Source: Clostridia bacterium
GTDB lineage: Bacteria; Bacillota; Clostridia; Christensenellales; Aristaeellaceae
Length of the DNA: 64,000 bases
Reading direction: 5' to 3'
Assembly (NCBI GenBank): GCA_017447185.1
Contig: JAFSOC010000040.1
Span: 1-64,000, forward strand
Notes under the pieces: model-generated
The model's database searches: none
The model's input: only the letters and a program-made list of their open reading frames with translations
What the model was told of the DNA's origin: nothing
Position numbers and translations under genes: made by a program
Shown: positions 23,792-32,298 of the stretch, piece by piece
How the letters are laid out: every line of letters starts with the position of its first letter
Position numbering within the stretch: the first letter of the stretch is position 1

Positions 23792-24640
23792 CTAGATCAT
23801 TCCGCTCTGTGAAATCAGCGGAATCCATTCCTCTTCAAAATTCTTTCCGGCATCCAGCAGCGCATAGGGCGTTTCACGCCGGAAGCAGGTTTCGCGAACC
23901 TCCCGCAGGAAATTCTCCAGCGTCTGCCGGTAGTTTTCCAAGGCTTCCCGGTCCGCCAGGAGATTGATGGCCTCCCCGGTCTCGCTGTCCGTCAGCTTCA
24001 CCGCGCCGTCCAGGGCCGGATCCAGCTCAAAGGCGGAGAGCGGCTGGATGACCGCGCATTCCTGCCCGCGGTAACGCAGGCTGTCCAGCGCCGTGCCGAT
24101 TCCGCCTTCCTCATAGCAGTCGCTGATCAGGAAGCAGAGTCCCCGCCGCAGGCCTTCGGTCCGCATCACGGTCTCCGTCAGCCTGCCGGCGCCGCCGGGG
24201 GGGCAGGTATCCAGGAACTGCTCCAGCCGGGCATAGGCCTGGCGCCCGGACAGCTGGGGCGACATGCGGTTTCCGCCTTCCTGCAGGCAGATCACCCGCA
24301 GCCGGTCCCCGCCGGTGAGCGCCAGGTAGCTGACGGCCTCCGCCGCCTGCCGCGCCGTTTCCCATTTTTCGCCCATGCTTCCGCTGCCGTCCAGCAGGAC
24401 CGTCACCGCCGATTCCTGCTCTTCCATGAACAGCTTCAGGAAGATTTTGTCGAACCGGGCCATGGCGTTCCAGTCAATGCGGCGGATATCGTCCCCGGGA
24501 ATATACTCCCGGTAATCGGAGAATTCCGCCGAGGAACCGGTCTGCCGGGACCGCCGGGTTCCGCCGGCGCCGCCGGAAGCGCGGCCCTTCATCGCCAGCT
24601 GCAGCGTGTCCAGCCGGGACAGAAACGCGTCACTTAACAT
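23792..24640 (-). CDS. DUF58 domain protein (VWA-like)
   Basis: 282-residue soluble protein with the DUF58 signature FSDYREYIPGDDIRRIDWNA followed by ARFDKIFLKLFMEEQE and the VWA-like LLDGSGSMGEKW, keeping DGSGS of the MIDAS. DUF58 proteins almost always lie next to a MoxR ATPase and VWA proteins, as here. The ATG overlaps the end of the MoxR gene by 11 bases and uses GGTGGA as ribosome binding site. It is thought to be a MoxR partner in protein maturation or cofactor insertion; the client in this organism is unknown. Confidence 0.88.
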   Translation of the reverse strand: MLSDAFLSRLDTLQLAMKGRASGGAGGTRRSRQTGSSAEFSDYREYIPGDDIRRIDWNAMARFDKIFLKLFMEEQESAVTVLLDGSGSMGEKWETARQAAEAVSYLALTGGDRLRVICLQEGGNRMSPQLSGRQAYARLEQFLDTCPPGGAGRLTETVMRTEGLRRGLCFLISDCYEEGGIGTALDSLRYRGQECAVIQPLSAFELDPALDGAVKLTDSETGEAINLLADREALENYRQTLENFLREVRETCFRRETPYALLDAGKNFEEEWIPLISQSGMI

Positions 24641-25607
24641 AGTTTTCCACCAGTTCCGCCACGATCGATTCCATATCCTTGCCCTCGGTCACGGCGGCAA
24701 AATTCAGGGCCAGGCGGTGCCGCAGGCATGCCGGCGCCACATAGCGGATATCCTCATAGGCCACGTTGTAGCGGCCCTGCTCCAGCGCCCGCACACGGGC
24801 CGTGGACAGGATCGCCTGCGCCGCCCGGGGACTGGCGCCGAAGCGCAGGTACTTCTTCGTAATTTCCGGCGCGTCCTCCGTTTCCGGATGGGTGGCCAGC
24901 ACCAGCCGGAGTGCGCTTTCCTGCACGCTGTCCGCCACCGGCACCTGCCGCGCGGTCTCCCGCATATCCAGCAGCTCCGCCGCGTCCGCCGCTTTCCCGG
25001 CTTCCTGCGCCGCGCTGCCGATGGTCAGGTTCATGATGCCGCCCAGCTCCTTCAGGTTCGGGAAGGGCACCAGCACCTTGAACAGGAAACGGTCCAGCTG
25101 CGCCTCGGGCAGGGGGTAGGTACCTTCCTGCTCCACCGGGTTCTGCGTCGCCAGCACGAAGTAGGGTTCCGGCAGCTTCATGGTTTCCCCGGCCACGGTA
25201 ACGCTGTGCTCCTGCATGGCTTCCAGCAGGGCCGCCTGGGTCTTGGGCGTCGCGCGGTTGATTTCATCCGCCAGCACGATGGAAGCAAACAGCGGTCCCT
25301 GCTGGAAGCGGAAGCTGCTTCCCTCCTCCGTACGGATCAGGATGTTCGTACCCGTGATATCCGCGGGCATCAGGTCCGGTGTAAACTGGATCCGGGAGAA
25401 AGGCAGATCCAGCGTCTTGGAAAGGATCCGGACCAGATGGGTTTTTCCCAGGCCTGGAACGCCTTCCAGCAGCACGTTGCCGCCGGCGATGACCGCCAGC
25501 AGCAGGTGTTCCACCACGTCCTCCTGGCCGATCATTTCCTTTGCGATTTCCGTGCGGATCTTCGCGTATTTTTCCGCGAACGCTTCGATAGACTGATTCG
25601 TGTTCAT
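24630..25607 (-). CDS. MoxR-family AAA+ ATPase
   Basis: 325-residue AAA+ chaperone-like ATPase. Walker A GVPGLGKTHLV, Walker B IVLADEINRATPKTQAALLE, sensor 1 YFVLATQNPVEQEGTYPLPE and sensor 2 FGASPRAAQAIL all match MoxR. The start is ATG 25607 (MNTNQSIEAF), with GAGGAAGG upstream; farther ATGs overlap the preceding gene. MoxR enzymes use ATP to activate or fold client complexes together with VWA and DUF58 proteins, which are encoded directly downstream. Confidence 0.92.
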   Translation of the reverse strand: MNTNQSIEAFAEKYAKIRTEIAKEMIGQEDVVEHLLLAVIAGGNVLLEGVPGLGKTHLVRILSKTLDLPFSRIQFTPDLMPADITGTNILIRTEEGSSFRFQQGPLFASIVLADEINRATPKTQAALLEAMQEHSVTVAGETMKLPEPYFVLATQNPVEQEGTYPLPEAQLDRFLFKVLVPFPNLKELGGIMNLTIGSAAQEAGKAADAAELLDMRETARQVPVADSVQESALRLVLATHPETEDAPEITKKYLRFGASPRAAQAILSTARVRALEQGRYNVAYEDIRYVAPACLRHRLALNFAAVTEGKDMESIVAELVENYVK

Positions 25608-25623
25608 GTTTCGTTCCTTCCTC

Positions 25624-27099
25624 TCATTCATCGGTGAGCTGACGGAAATACTCATCCACCCATTCCTTCTGTTCCCGGGTCAGATGCGCCGATTCCGCCG
25701 CCTGCGCTTCCGTTTCCGCGTATTCCCCGATCACCTGCCGGTAGGGCACATTCCCTTCCAGGTTTCCTTTGCCGGGACCGGTTTCGATCTGCACGGAGTC
25801 TTTTCCCAGCTGCTGCTGTTCCGTCATTACGTCCCTGGAAGCGGTGTTCACCTTTTCCGGGTCATAAATCGTTTCGTATTCGCCTTCCTTGTATTCCGGC
25901 GGCCGGTTTCCCCTGGACGCAGAGGACTTGTTTCCGCCGCCTCCGCCCTGTTCCTCCTCATTGGTGGTGCCGCTGCCGGCGCCGGCCGCATTCTGTCCCT
26001 GATTGCCGCTGCCGCCCGAGCCGCTGCCGGAGGAGTTACTGTTGCTGCTCTGCTGTTGCTGCGAGGAAGCGCCCTGTGCGGCGCCGAGCGCGGCTTTCAT
26101 CTGGGCCAGGGCCTGCTGCATCGCACTGGCCTGGCTGCTTCCGGACTGCATGGCCTGCATCTGCGCATCGGACATTTCGCCCTGCTGCGCGGCCTGCGCC
26201 ATCTGTTCCGCCATTTCCTGCGCTTCCCCGCTCAGGCCTTTCGCCGCCTCTTTGAGTTCGTCGGTATTGATTTCCGACAGTGCCGCGGACATTTCCGCTG
26301 CGTCCCCGTTCTCCAGGGCCTGGGCCGCCGCGTCCATTCCGGCATCCCGCAGCGCGTCCGCCAGCTCGCTGACGGCATCCCCGGCCGTCTTCTGCCGGAT
26401 TTCCTCCAGCCGGCTTTCTGCTTTGTCGACCGCCACCAGCGCGTCCACATCGTCCCGGCTGTCCTCCAGCTCCCGTTTCAGGTCCGCCGTCAGTTTCCGC
26501 AGCTCCGCCTTTTCCTTCTCGGTCTTTCCGGCTTCCTCCGCGGCTTCGGCTTCATCGATTTCCTCCGCCATGCGGGCGGTCTTTTCCTGCAGGATTTTGC
26601 GTTCCGACACGATCCGGTCCCCGCCGCCGGGAATCAGCAGCGTCCCGGCGCAAAGCACCAGCAGCGCCGCGGCGGCCAGCAGCCGTTTCTTCGGCGCCTG
26701 CAGCCGGATCTTCCGGGCATCCAGCGCCTGCAGGTGCGCGCAGGCATCCTGCCGCTGGGCCGCGGCAAGCTCCGCAGCCTTCCCGTCCGCCGGTGGCCGG
26801 TCCGCCATTTCCAGCGCGGTCACGGTCCGCTCCCGCAGGCCGCAGCGATCCGCGGCGCGGGCAGCTTCCCGGCTGTCCACCGGACGCAGGGCGTTGATTA
26901 CGGCCCCCAGCAGCGCGCCTCCGGCCACGGCGGCCCCGGCAATCCACCACCGGCCCTCCAGCGGCACAAAGGTTGTCACCGCCAGCAGCACCAGTGCCGC
27001 TGCCGCGCCGGCCGCAAGCCCGGTCGCAGCGCCGCGCCAAAGCCGCCCGAGCCGGATCCGGTTCTTCACCGGACGCAGGGCTCTCAGAAGCTCATTCAT
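25624..27099 (-). CDS. Membrane-anchored coiled-coil protein of the MoxR locus
   Basis: About 491 residues. Two N-terminal helices (GAATGLAAGAAAALVLLAVT and WWIAGAAVAGGALLGAVINA) and a third near residue 155 (RLLAAAALLVLCAGTLLIPG) precede a long Ala/Glu/Lys-rich predicted coiled coil (about 165-330), a low-complexity Gln/Ser/Gly/Asn linker and a conserved C-terminal part ending HLTREQKEWVDEYFRQLTDE. It resembles DUF4175/BatD-neighbour scaffold proteins without a clear family match. The start is ATG 27099, with AAAGGG nine bases before. Its place between the ABC genes and MoxR suggests a structural link between them. Confidence 0.72.
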   Translation of the reverse strand: MNELLRALRPVKNRIRLGRLWRGAATGLAAGAAAALVLLAVTTFVPLEGRWWIAGAAVAGGALLGAVINALRPVDSREAARAADRCGLRERTVTALEMADRPPADGKAAELAAAQRQDACAHLQALDARKIRLQAPKKRLLAAAALLVLCAGTLLIPGGGDRIVSERKILQEKTARMAEEIDEAEAAEEAGKTEKEKAELRKLTADLKRELEDSRDDVDALVAVDKAESRLEEIRQKTAGDAVSELADALRDAGMDAAAQALENGDAAEMSAALSEINTDELKEAAKGLSGEAQEMAEQMAQAAQQGEMSDAQMQAMQSGSSQASAMQQALAQMKAALGAAQGASSQQQQSSNSNSSGSGSGGSGNQGQNAAGAGSGTTNEEEQGGGGGNKSSASRGNRPPEYKEGEYETIYDPEKVNTASRDVMTEQQQLGKDSVQIETGPGKGNLEGNVPYRQVIGEYAETEAQAAESAHLTREQKEWVDEYFRQLTDE

Positions 27100-27143
27100 T
27101 CCGTCGTACCCTTTCATCAGCATTCATCTGTCATTACAATTTT

Positions 27144-28061
27144 TTACTTGGTTCTTTTTGCCGGTTTCAGGGAGTTCTTCCGGAGCAGGAATCCCGCCGC
27201 AAGCAGCAGCAGGACCGCCAGCACCAGGATGATTCCGCAGGAAATCAACGCCAGGGTTTCGCCGCCCGCCTTGTCCATCAGCCGGAACTCGCACAGCAGC
27301 CGGCCTATTTCACGGTATTCCATCGTGCTGGTGAGCATCCCCGTCTGTCCGTGCAGGAGGGCGATCAGCGCATATCCCGGATTGCACAGCAGCACCGGGG
27401 AAATCATCTTCAGCGCATCACCGGGGGCAAGCGCCGCCAGGCTGCTCGTGTCATAGACAACGGAGGTAACCTCCACGGGAAAATCCATTATCAGGGGGAT
27501 CAGCGTCAGGCCGCCGATGGCCAGGAGAATCAGGTAGCTGATGACGCCGCTGGCCACCGTGGAGCGCGCCAGCGTGGAGGAGAACACCCCGACGCTCACC
27601 GACGCAAAAGCGATCAGCAGCAGGAAGAGTTCCCCGATCAGGATCTGCGGCAGCGTGACCGCGCCGGCCACCATCGTCAGGCACATCACCGGGAAGCCGC
27701 AGACAATCAGCAGCGCCAGCATGGCGAAGCTTTCCATGGCTTTGCCGATCACGATCCGGAAGGACCGGGTGTTTGTCACCAGCAGCAATTCCAGCGTCTG
27801 CCGTTCCCGCTCCCCGGCAATGGCGCCGGAGGTCATCGCCGGCGCGATCAGGAGGATCAGGATAAACTGGGTGACCATCTGCGCCTGGTAGCAGGTGACG
27901 CTGTTGCGGATGGAATAGAAGGTAGCCTCGTTCCCAAAGATCCGCCCCATAATCAGCAGCGTGACCGCCAGCATCACCACCACATAGGCAGCTGCGATCA
28001 GCAGCGTTTTGAAAGACCGCATCCGGCGGGTTGCGGAGAAGGACAGAATCGGATTAAGCAT
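27144..28061 (-). CDS. ABC-2-type transporter permease
   Basis: 305-residue permease with six predicted helices. The segment PAMTSGAIAGERERQTLELL followed by LVTNTRS is the hallmark of ABC-2 exporters of the NatB/Gld type (SGAI.GERE..TLE.LL.T). The ATG at 28061 overlaps the end of the ATPase gene, and GGAGGTG lies inside that gene, so translation is coupled. The cargo is unknown. A C-terminal helix (LALISCGIILVLAVLLLLAA) ends in a basic tail. Confidence 0.86.
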   Translation of the reverse strand: MLNPILSFSATRRMRSFKTLLIAAAYVVVMLAVTLLIMGRIFGNEATFYSIRNSVTCYQAQMVTQFILILLIAPAMTSGAIAGERERQTLELLLVTNTRSFRIVIGKAMESFAMLALLIVCGFPVMCLTMVAGAVTLPQILIGELFLLLIAFASVSVGVFSSTLARSTVASGVISYLILLAIGGLTLIPLIMDFPVEVTSVVYDTSSLAALAPGDALKMISPVLLCNPGYALIALLHGQTGMLTSTMEYREIGRLLCEFRLMDKAGGETLALISCGIILVLAVLLLLAAGFLLRKNSLKPAKRTK

Positions 28062-28992
28062 CTCCTGTCACCTCCATGAATACTTTTTCGAGATTCATCG
28101 GCGCACGGTGGAAATCGCACACCGGGATATTCCGGGAAATCATTTCCCGCAGCATCTGCATATGCTCTGCTTCGCCGCCTTCCGTGCGGACCTTCAGCAC
28201 GCAGGTTCCCTCCTGCAGGATCTCCTTCACAAAGGGAAGCTCCTTCAGGCAGGCCACCGCCGTATCCACCGCCGCCTCACCGCAGCCTTCCTGCAGGCGG
28301 ATTTCCAGCGGGGCATTCCCGTTCATTTTCTCCGAAAGCGCTTCCACGCTGCCGGAAAACACCAGCTGACCGTGGTCCAGGATCGTCAGGGAATCGCACA
28401 TCTCGCTCAGTTCCGGCAGGATGTGGGAAGAGATCAGGACGGTTTTCCCCATTTCCCGCAGGGTCCGCAGGATCGTTTTCATTTCCGCCCGGGCCCGGGG
28501 ATCCATGCCGGAAGCCGGTTCGTCCAGGATCAGCAGCTTCGGATCATGGATCAGGCTCCGTGCCAGGCACAGCCGCTGCTTCATGCCCCGGGACAGGGAA
28601 TCCACAAACGCGTCCTTCTTTTCGGACAGCTGCACCAGGTCCAGCAGGCGTTCCGTCATTTTCTTCCGGTCCGCCGAAGGAATCCGGTAGCACCGGGCAT
28701 AGAAATCCAGGTACTCCCAGCACTTCAGGCTGTCATAGACGCCGAAGAAGTCCGGCATATAGCCGATCAGCCGCCGTGCCTCGGTTCCGTTGCGGACCAC
28801 ATCCACCCCGTCGATCGTCGCCGTTCCGGAAGTGGGCTTGAGCAGCGTTGCCAGGATCCGCATGGTCGTGGTCTTTCCCGCGCCGTTGGGCCCCACAAAA
28901 CCGTGGAGCTGCCCGTCCGCAATCTCCAGGGACAGTCCGTTCAGCGCGGTGAAATCACCGTATTTCTTCGTCAGTTTCTCAAGGCTCAGCAT
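28054..28992 (-). CDS. ABC-2-type transporter ATP-binding protein
   Basis: 312-residue ATPase: Walker A VGPNGAGKTTTMR, signature SLSRGMKQRLCLARSL, Walker B LLILDEPASGMDPRAR and switch ISSHILPEL. The signature is LSRGMKQR rather than LSGGQ, normal for this export subfamily. It starts inside the last codons of the 840-residue exported protein, with GGAGGGG before the ATG, and pairs with the permease at 27144-28061. It belongs to the gliding/Nat-type exporter class often found with MoxR/DUF58 loci. Confidence 0.9.
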   Translation of the reverse strand: MLSLEKLTKKYGDFTALNGLSLEIADGQLHGFVGPNGAGKTTTMRILATLLKPTSGTATIDGVDVVRNGTEARRLIGYMPDFFGVYDSLKCWEYLDFYARCYRIPSADRKKMTERLLDLVQLSEKKDAFVDSLSRGMKQRLCLARSLIHDPKLLILDEPASGMDPRARAEMKTILRTLREMGKTVLISSHILPELSEMCDSLTILDHGQLVFSGSVEALSEKMNGNAPLEIRLQEGCGEAAVDTAVACLKELPFVKEILQEGTCVLKVRTEGGEAEHMQMLREMISRNIPVCDFHRAPMNLEKVFMEVTGDA

Positions 28993-31501
28993 GCGTCTCC
29001 CCTCCTTCCTTTATTTTTCCCTCCAGGGTCAGTGACGGCTCCGGAATATCCATGTAGCTGTCCGACACCTTGGGGCGGAACTGGCAGTACAGGTTCCCCT
29101 GTTCATCCAGGTATTTCCCGGGCTGCTTGAGCGGGGTGTTCATCTGCACCTCCACCCAGGTTTTCAGTTCCACATTCAGCACAAAGCACGCCACGTCGTT
29201 GGCGTACCAGTCCTCCACGCCGACGGACAGCTTTTCAATCTCAATCCGGTCCAGGTTCTCCAGGGTAAAGCGGAAAGTGGGATGTTCTGACAGCGGGAAA
29301 TAATTGTAATACAGTTTTCCGCCGTTCGGATCCTCAGCCATATCGCCCGCCGGCATGCCCGACGAATCGATCTCGCAGCGCACCGCATGATCCATTCCGG
29401 GAGCATGGAATACCACGCCTGTTTTCCCGATCTTCAGGTACTCTATTTTCGCCGTGTACATCGGCAGCACCGTGCCGCCTTCCACTTCCTTCCCGTCCAC
29501 CATGAGCGGCGAAGCGAAATCTCCTTCCGGTTCCGCACAGTAAACGAAAATCACGTTTTCGCGGGTCCCCGCACTGTTGTCACGCGTCAGCTGGTCATAG
29601 GCGCTGTTCATCATCCCGCTCAGGATCGATTCCCGGCCGCCGTAATCATTCGTATCCGAATTCTCCCGCATGCCGGAGAGCACCATATAAACCCCGGAGG
29701 TCACATTCCGCAGCATCACGCCGTCCTCAAACACCGGATTGGAGGGATCAGGCGCATCCTTGGCGACCATGGCAAATTCCCTGCTTTCCCCGGGTGCCAG
29801 TGCCGGAACACGGACAAAGCCATAAACGCTCAGCACCACGCCTTCCTTCAGGGAATAGGGCAGGCCGTTCCGGACGGTACCGTGCAGGCCGTCGCTCTCC
29901 ATCCAGATCTGGGCCTCCACCTGACCTTCCTGTTCCGACGTCCGTACGGAGGACAGGCGGACGACCTCCCAGGGCGTATTCGCATTCAGCGCCGAAGAGC
30001 CGTTCTCCCCGGTAATCTGAACCACCCGCAGCTGGGACGGTTCCTTCAGCTCCGCGGTGTCTTCCTCCTCCGCCCAGTAGTAATAGCCGTCGTCATAGAC
30101 CTGCGCTTCCAGGTCCTCCCCGTTCATGCTGTAACGGTGCAGGCCCGGCCGCGGCGCCGCCGCGGTCACAAACACATAGCGGGTGGCTCTTCCTTCCGCA
30201 TTCTGCACCAGGTTAACGGTTGTCGCGGTCACCGGCCGGTTCAGCATCGAGCTTCCGGCCATCACGGTCACCACCGCCGCTGCCGCCAGCGCCGCTACCG
30301 GAATCACCGCCCACATCCACTGGGTTTTACTGCGCTTCTTCAGGATGATCCACATCACGCCGCAGATCACCACAGCCCCGGCAATGACCGCCACCGCGGC
30401 CGGCAGGCTGTTCCGGACCTGTATCTTTGTATCATCGCCCGCGGAATACAGGGCGCTGGACTCTTCCCCGGGATACAGCAGCTTGCTGTACATATTGGGA
30501 TCCATTTTGATCAGCAGCTGCTGGAAGAAAATATGCATGGCGCTTTCCGTGTTCAGCGCCGCATCGCCGGCCTCCCAGGCAAGGGTAATGATCCGCCCGC
30601 TGCCGGCGCCTTCCAGCCAGACCAGGCCGTTGCCCTCGCTGTCTGAAATCAGGGGATTCGCGCCTTCGAGCTTTGCCAGGGCGATCTCCGTTTTCCTTCC
30701 GGAATGTTTCTGGCCTGCAAGACTCTCCACCTCGGAAAGCACGCCGTCCGATACCGTGAAATCAGAAGCCTGCAGCTTCGTCAGGTCGCCCAGGAAAGCC
30801 AGGTTGCGCGGCGCGGTGCTCCCGCCGCCGGCAATCAACACATGCCCGGAAACGATCCAGTCCTTCAGCGCCTGCTGCTGTTTTTCCGTCAGCAGGGCAG
30901 GATCCGTATCATCCAGCACAATCATTCCGAAGGAATCCAGCAGTTTCGGATTCTCCGGGAGGGTCTCCGGCGTCAGCGCCACGGTCTGCCAGAATTCATA
31001 GCGGTAGAGCACATCGTTCTCCTGGTTGATATCCAGATTCGCCAGGTTCCGCGGCCGGGTGGACAGTACGCCGATCATCATCGCGTTGGGATTGATCACG
31101 CCGGAAGGTGTGCTGTTCACAGCGGAGATGACTTTTCCGTCCTTAACGATCTCCACCGTAAAGGTATTCTGCCGGGTCTGGGCCACCACGGGCAGCACCA
31201 CCGTACGCTCGCCGCCCGCCGGAACGGACAGCGCCGTTTCAAAGCGGTCGTATTTCGCGGTGTTCACATATCCGTTCACCGCCAGCATGGCTTCCAGGTC
31301 CCCGCCGTTATTGCGGACGGTCACCCGCACCGGGATGGCTTTCCCATAGGTCACCTGTCCGTCATACCCGAGCCGGACTTCCATCTCCAGCTGCGGGTTT
31401 TCCACTTCCGTATGCAGCCCGTCTGCCGCGGCCGCTCCGGCCCACGTCAGCAGGCAAATCACCAGGCCGAAGGCAAACCACCTTACAGCTTTTTTGCGCA
31501 T
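28979..31501 (-). CDS. Exported membrane protein with GATase-like domain (840 aa)
   Basis: Signal peptide (VRWFAFGLVICLLTWAGAAA), an N-terminal beta-sandwich of CARDB type (VRLGYDGQVTYGKAIPVRVT), a central DUF4350/glutamine-amidotransferase-like segment (FGMIVLDDTDPALLTEKQQQ, DWIVSGHVLIAGGGSTAPRN), two membrane helices near residues 390-440 (AVAVIAGAVVICGVMWIILK and VIPVAALAAAAVVTVMAGSS) and a long C-terminal extracytoplasmic part. AAGGAGG lies seven bases before ATG 31501. It overlaps the downstream ATPase gene. Proteins of this shape accompany GldA/GldF-like exporters and may act as their extracytoplasmic partner; the substrate is unknown. Confidence 0.75.
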   Translation of the reverse strand: MRKKAVRWFAFGLVICLLTWAGAAAADGLHTEVENPQLEMEVRLGYDGQVTYGKAIPVRVTVRNNGGDLEAMLAVNGYVNTAKYDRFETALSVPAGGERTVVLPVVAQTRQNTFTVEIVKDGKVISAVNSTPSGVINPNAMMIGVLSTRPRNLANLDINQENDVLYRYEFWQTVALTPETLPENPKLLDSFGMIVLDDTDPALLTEKQQQALKDWIVSGHVLIAGGGSTAPRNLAFLGDLTKLQASDFTVSDGVLSEVESLAGQKHSGRKTEIALAKLEGANPLISDSEGNGLVWLEGAGSGRIITLAWEAGDAALNTESAMHIFFQQLLIKMDPNMYSKLLYPGEESSALYSAGDDTKIQVRNSLPAAVAVIAGAVVICGVMWIILKKRSKTQWMWAVIPVAALAAAAVVTVMAGSSMLNRPVTATTVNLVQNAEGRATRYVFVTAAAPRPGLHRYSMNGEDLEAQVYDDGYYYWAEEEDTAELKEPSQLRVVQITGENGSSALNANTPWEVVRLSSVRTSEQEGQVEAQIWMESDGLHGTVRNGLPYSLKEGVVLSVYGFVRVPALAPGESREFAMVAKDAPDPSNPVFEDGVMLRNVTSGVYMVLSGMRENSDTNDYGGRESILSGMMNSAYDQLTRDNSAGTRENVIFVYCAEPEGDFASPLMVDGKEVEGGTVLPMYTAKIEYLKIGKTGVVFHAPGMDHAVRCEIDSSGMPAGDMAEDPNGGKLYYNYFPLSEHPTFRFTLENLDRIEIEKLSVGVEDWYANDVACFVLNVELKTWVEVQMNTPLKQPGKYLDEQGNLYCQFRPKVSDSYMDIPEPSLTLEGKIKEGGETHAEP

Positions 31502-31515
31502 ACCAATACCTCCTT

Positions 31516-31530
31516 GTGAGCATTGCTCAC
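31516..31530. promoter_or_regulatory. Perfect palindrome upstream of the exported-protein gene
   Basis: GTGAGCA T TGCTCAC, seven-base arms around one base, directly before the ribosome binding site of the gene starting at 31501. It could be an operator for an internal promoter of the MoxR locus or an RNA hairpin close to the start. No T-run follows, so it is not a terminator. Confidence 0.35.
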
Positions 31531-31598
31531 TCATTTATACGCTGAAACAACCGGATTTGTTCCATGAAGGCGGAAAATTCATCTTCCGTTCATTTTCC

Positions 31599-32294
31599 TC
31601 AGAAGAAGAAACTCCTCCGCAGTGCCGCCCGCAGCGAGGGGATAAACGACGCGACAAACAGGAACAGCCCGATCATGCAGAACGCGATCATACAGTACAG
31701 CGACCAGACGAACATGGGCGTCCGGAACGTGATATGCTGGAAGAACTCCACCAGCATGAAGCTCAGCCCGATGGCAATCACCAGCAGGCTCATCAGCCGC
31801 AGCCGTCCCTGCACGATATAGCGCATCATTGCCACGCCTGCCAGCGTCAGGATACCGGCAATCATGGTCACCGGGAAGGCGAAGGACAGGAACCAGTGCC
31901 CGCCCGTATTCACGCAGATATACAGCAGATACCCTGCCAGGCAGGCAAAATCAATCGGCAGGAAAATCATCGGTTTCCACCGGGAAAACAGCAGCGGCAG
32001 CACCAGCCAGACCCAGCCCAGCGCCATACCCAGCGCCGCGATTCCGCTCCAGCCGACTTCCCCCCTGCTCTTCAGGCAGAAAATCAGGCAGGACAGCGCG
32101 ACCGCCGCAAAAATAATGGTCACCAGGCCCAGCACCAGGTATTTCCCGCTCTGCTTCTCCGGCTGCGGATACTTCCTGGAATAGGGAGCTTCCTCCGCCG
32201 GCCGCTTCACCGGCGCCACCTGTACCTCCGTATGACACAGGGGGCACTCCGTCACGCCGTCCTGCAGCCGCACCCCGCAATATACACAATACAT
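31599..32294 (-). CDS. Zinc-ribbon membrane protein, DUF6320-like
   Basis: 231 residues. An N-terminal zinc ribbon (MYCVYCGVRLQDGVTECPLC, two CxxC pairs) is followed by a Pro/Lys linker and six membrane helices. This layout matches the DUF6320 family as I recall it. The ATG lies four bases after the stop of the acyltransferase-like gene, with the ribosome binding site inside that gene, so the two are coupled. In many Clostridia these two genes form a pair; their joint function is not known. Confidence 0.78.
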   Translation of the reverse strand: MYCVYCGVRLQDGVTECPLCHTEVQVAPVKRPAEEAPYSRKYPQPEKQSGKYLVLGLVTIIFAAVALSCLIFCLKSRGEVGWSGIAALGMALGWVWLVLPLLFSRWKPMIFLPIDFACLAGYLLYICVNTGGHWFLSFAFPVTMIAGILTLAGVAMMRYIVQGRLRLMSLLVIAIGLSFMLVEFFQHITFRTPMFVWSLYCMIAFCMIGLFLFVASFIPSLRAALRRSFFF

Positions 32295-32298
32295 TCAC

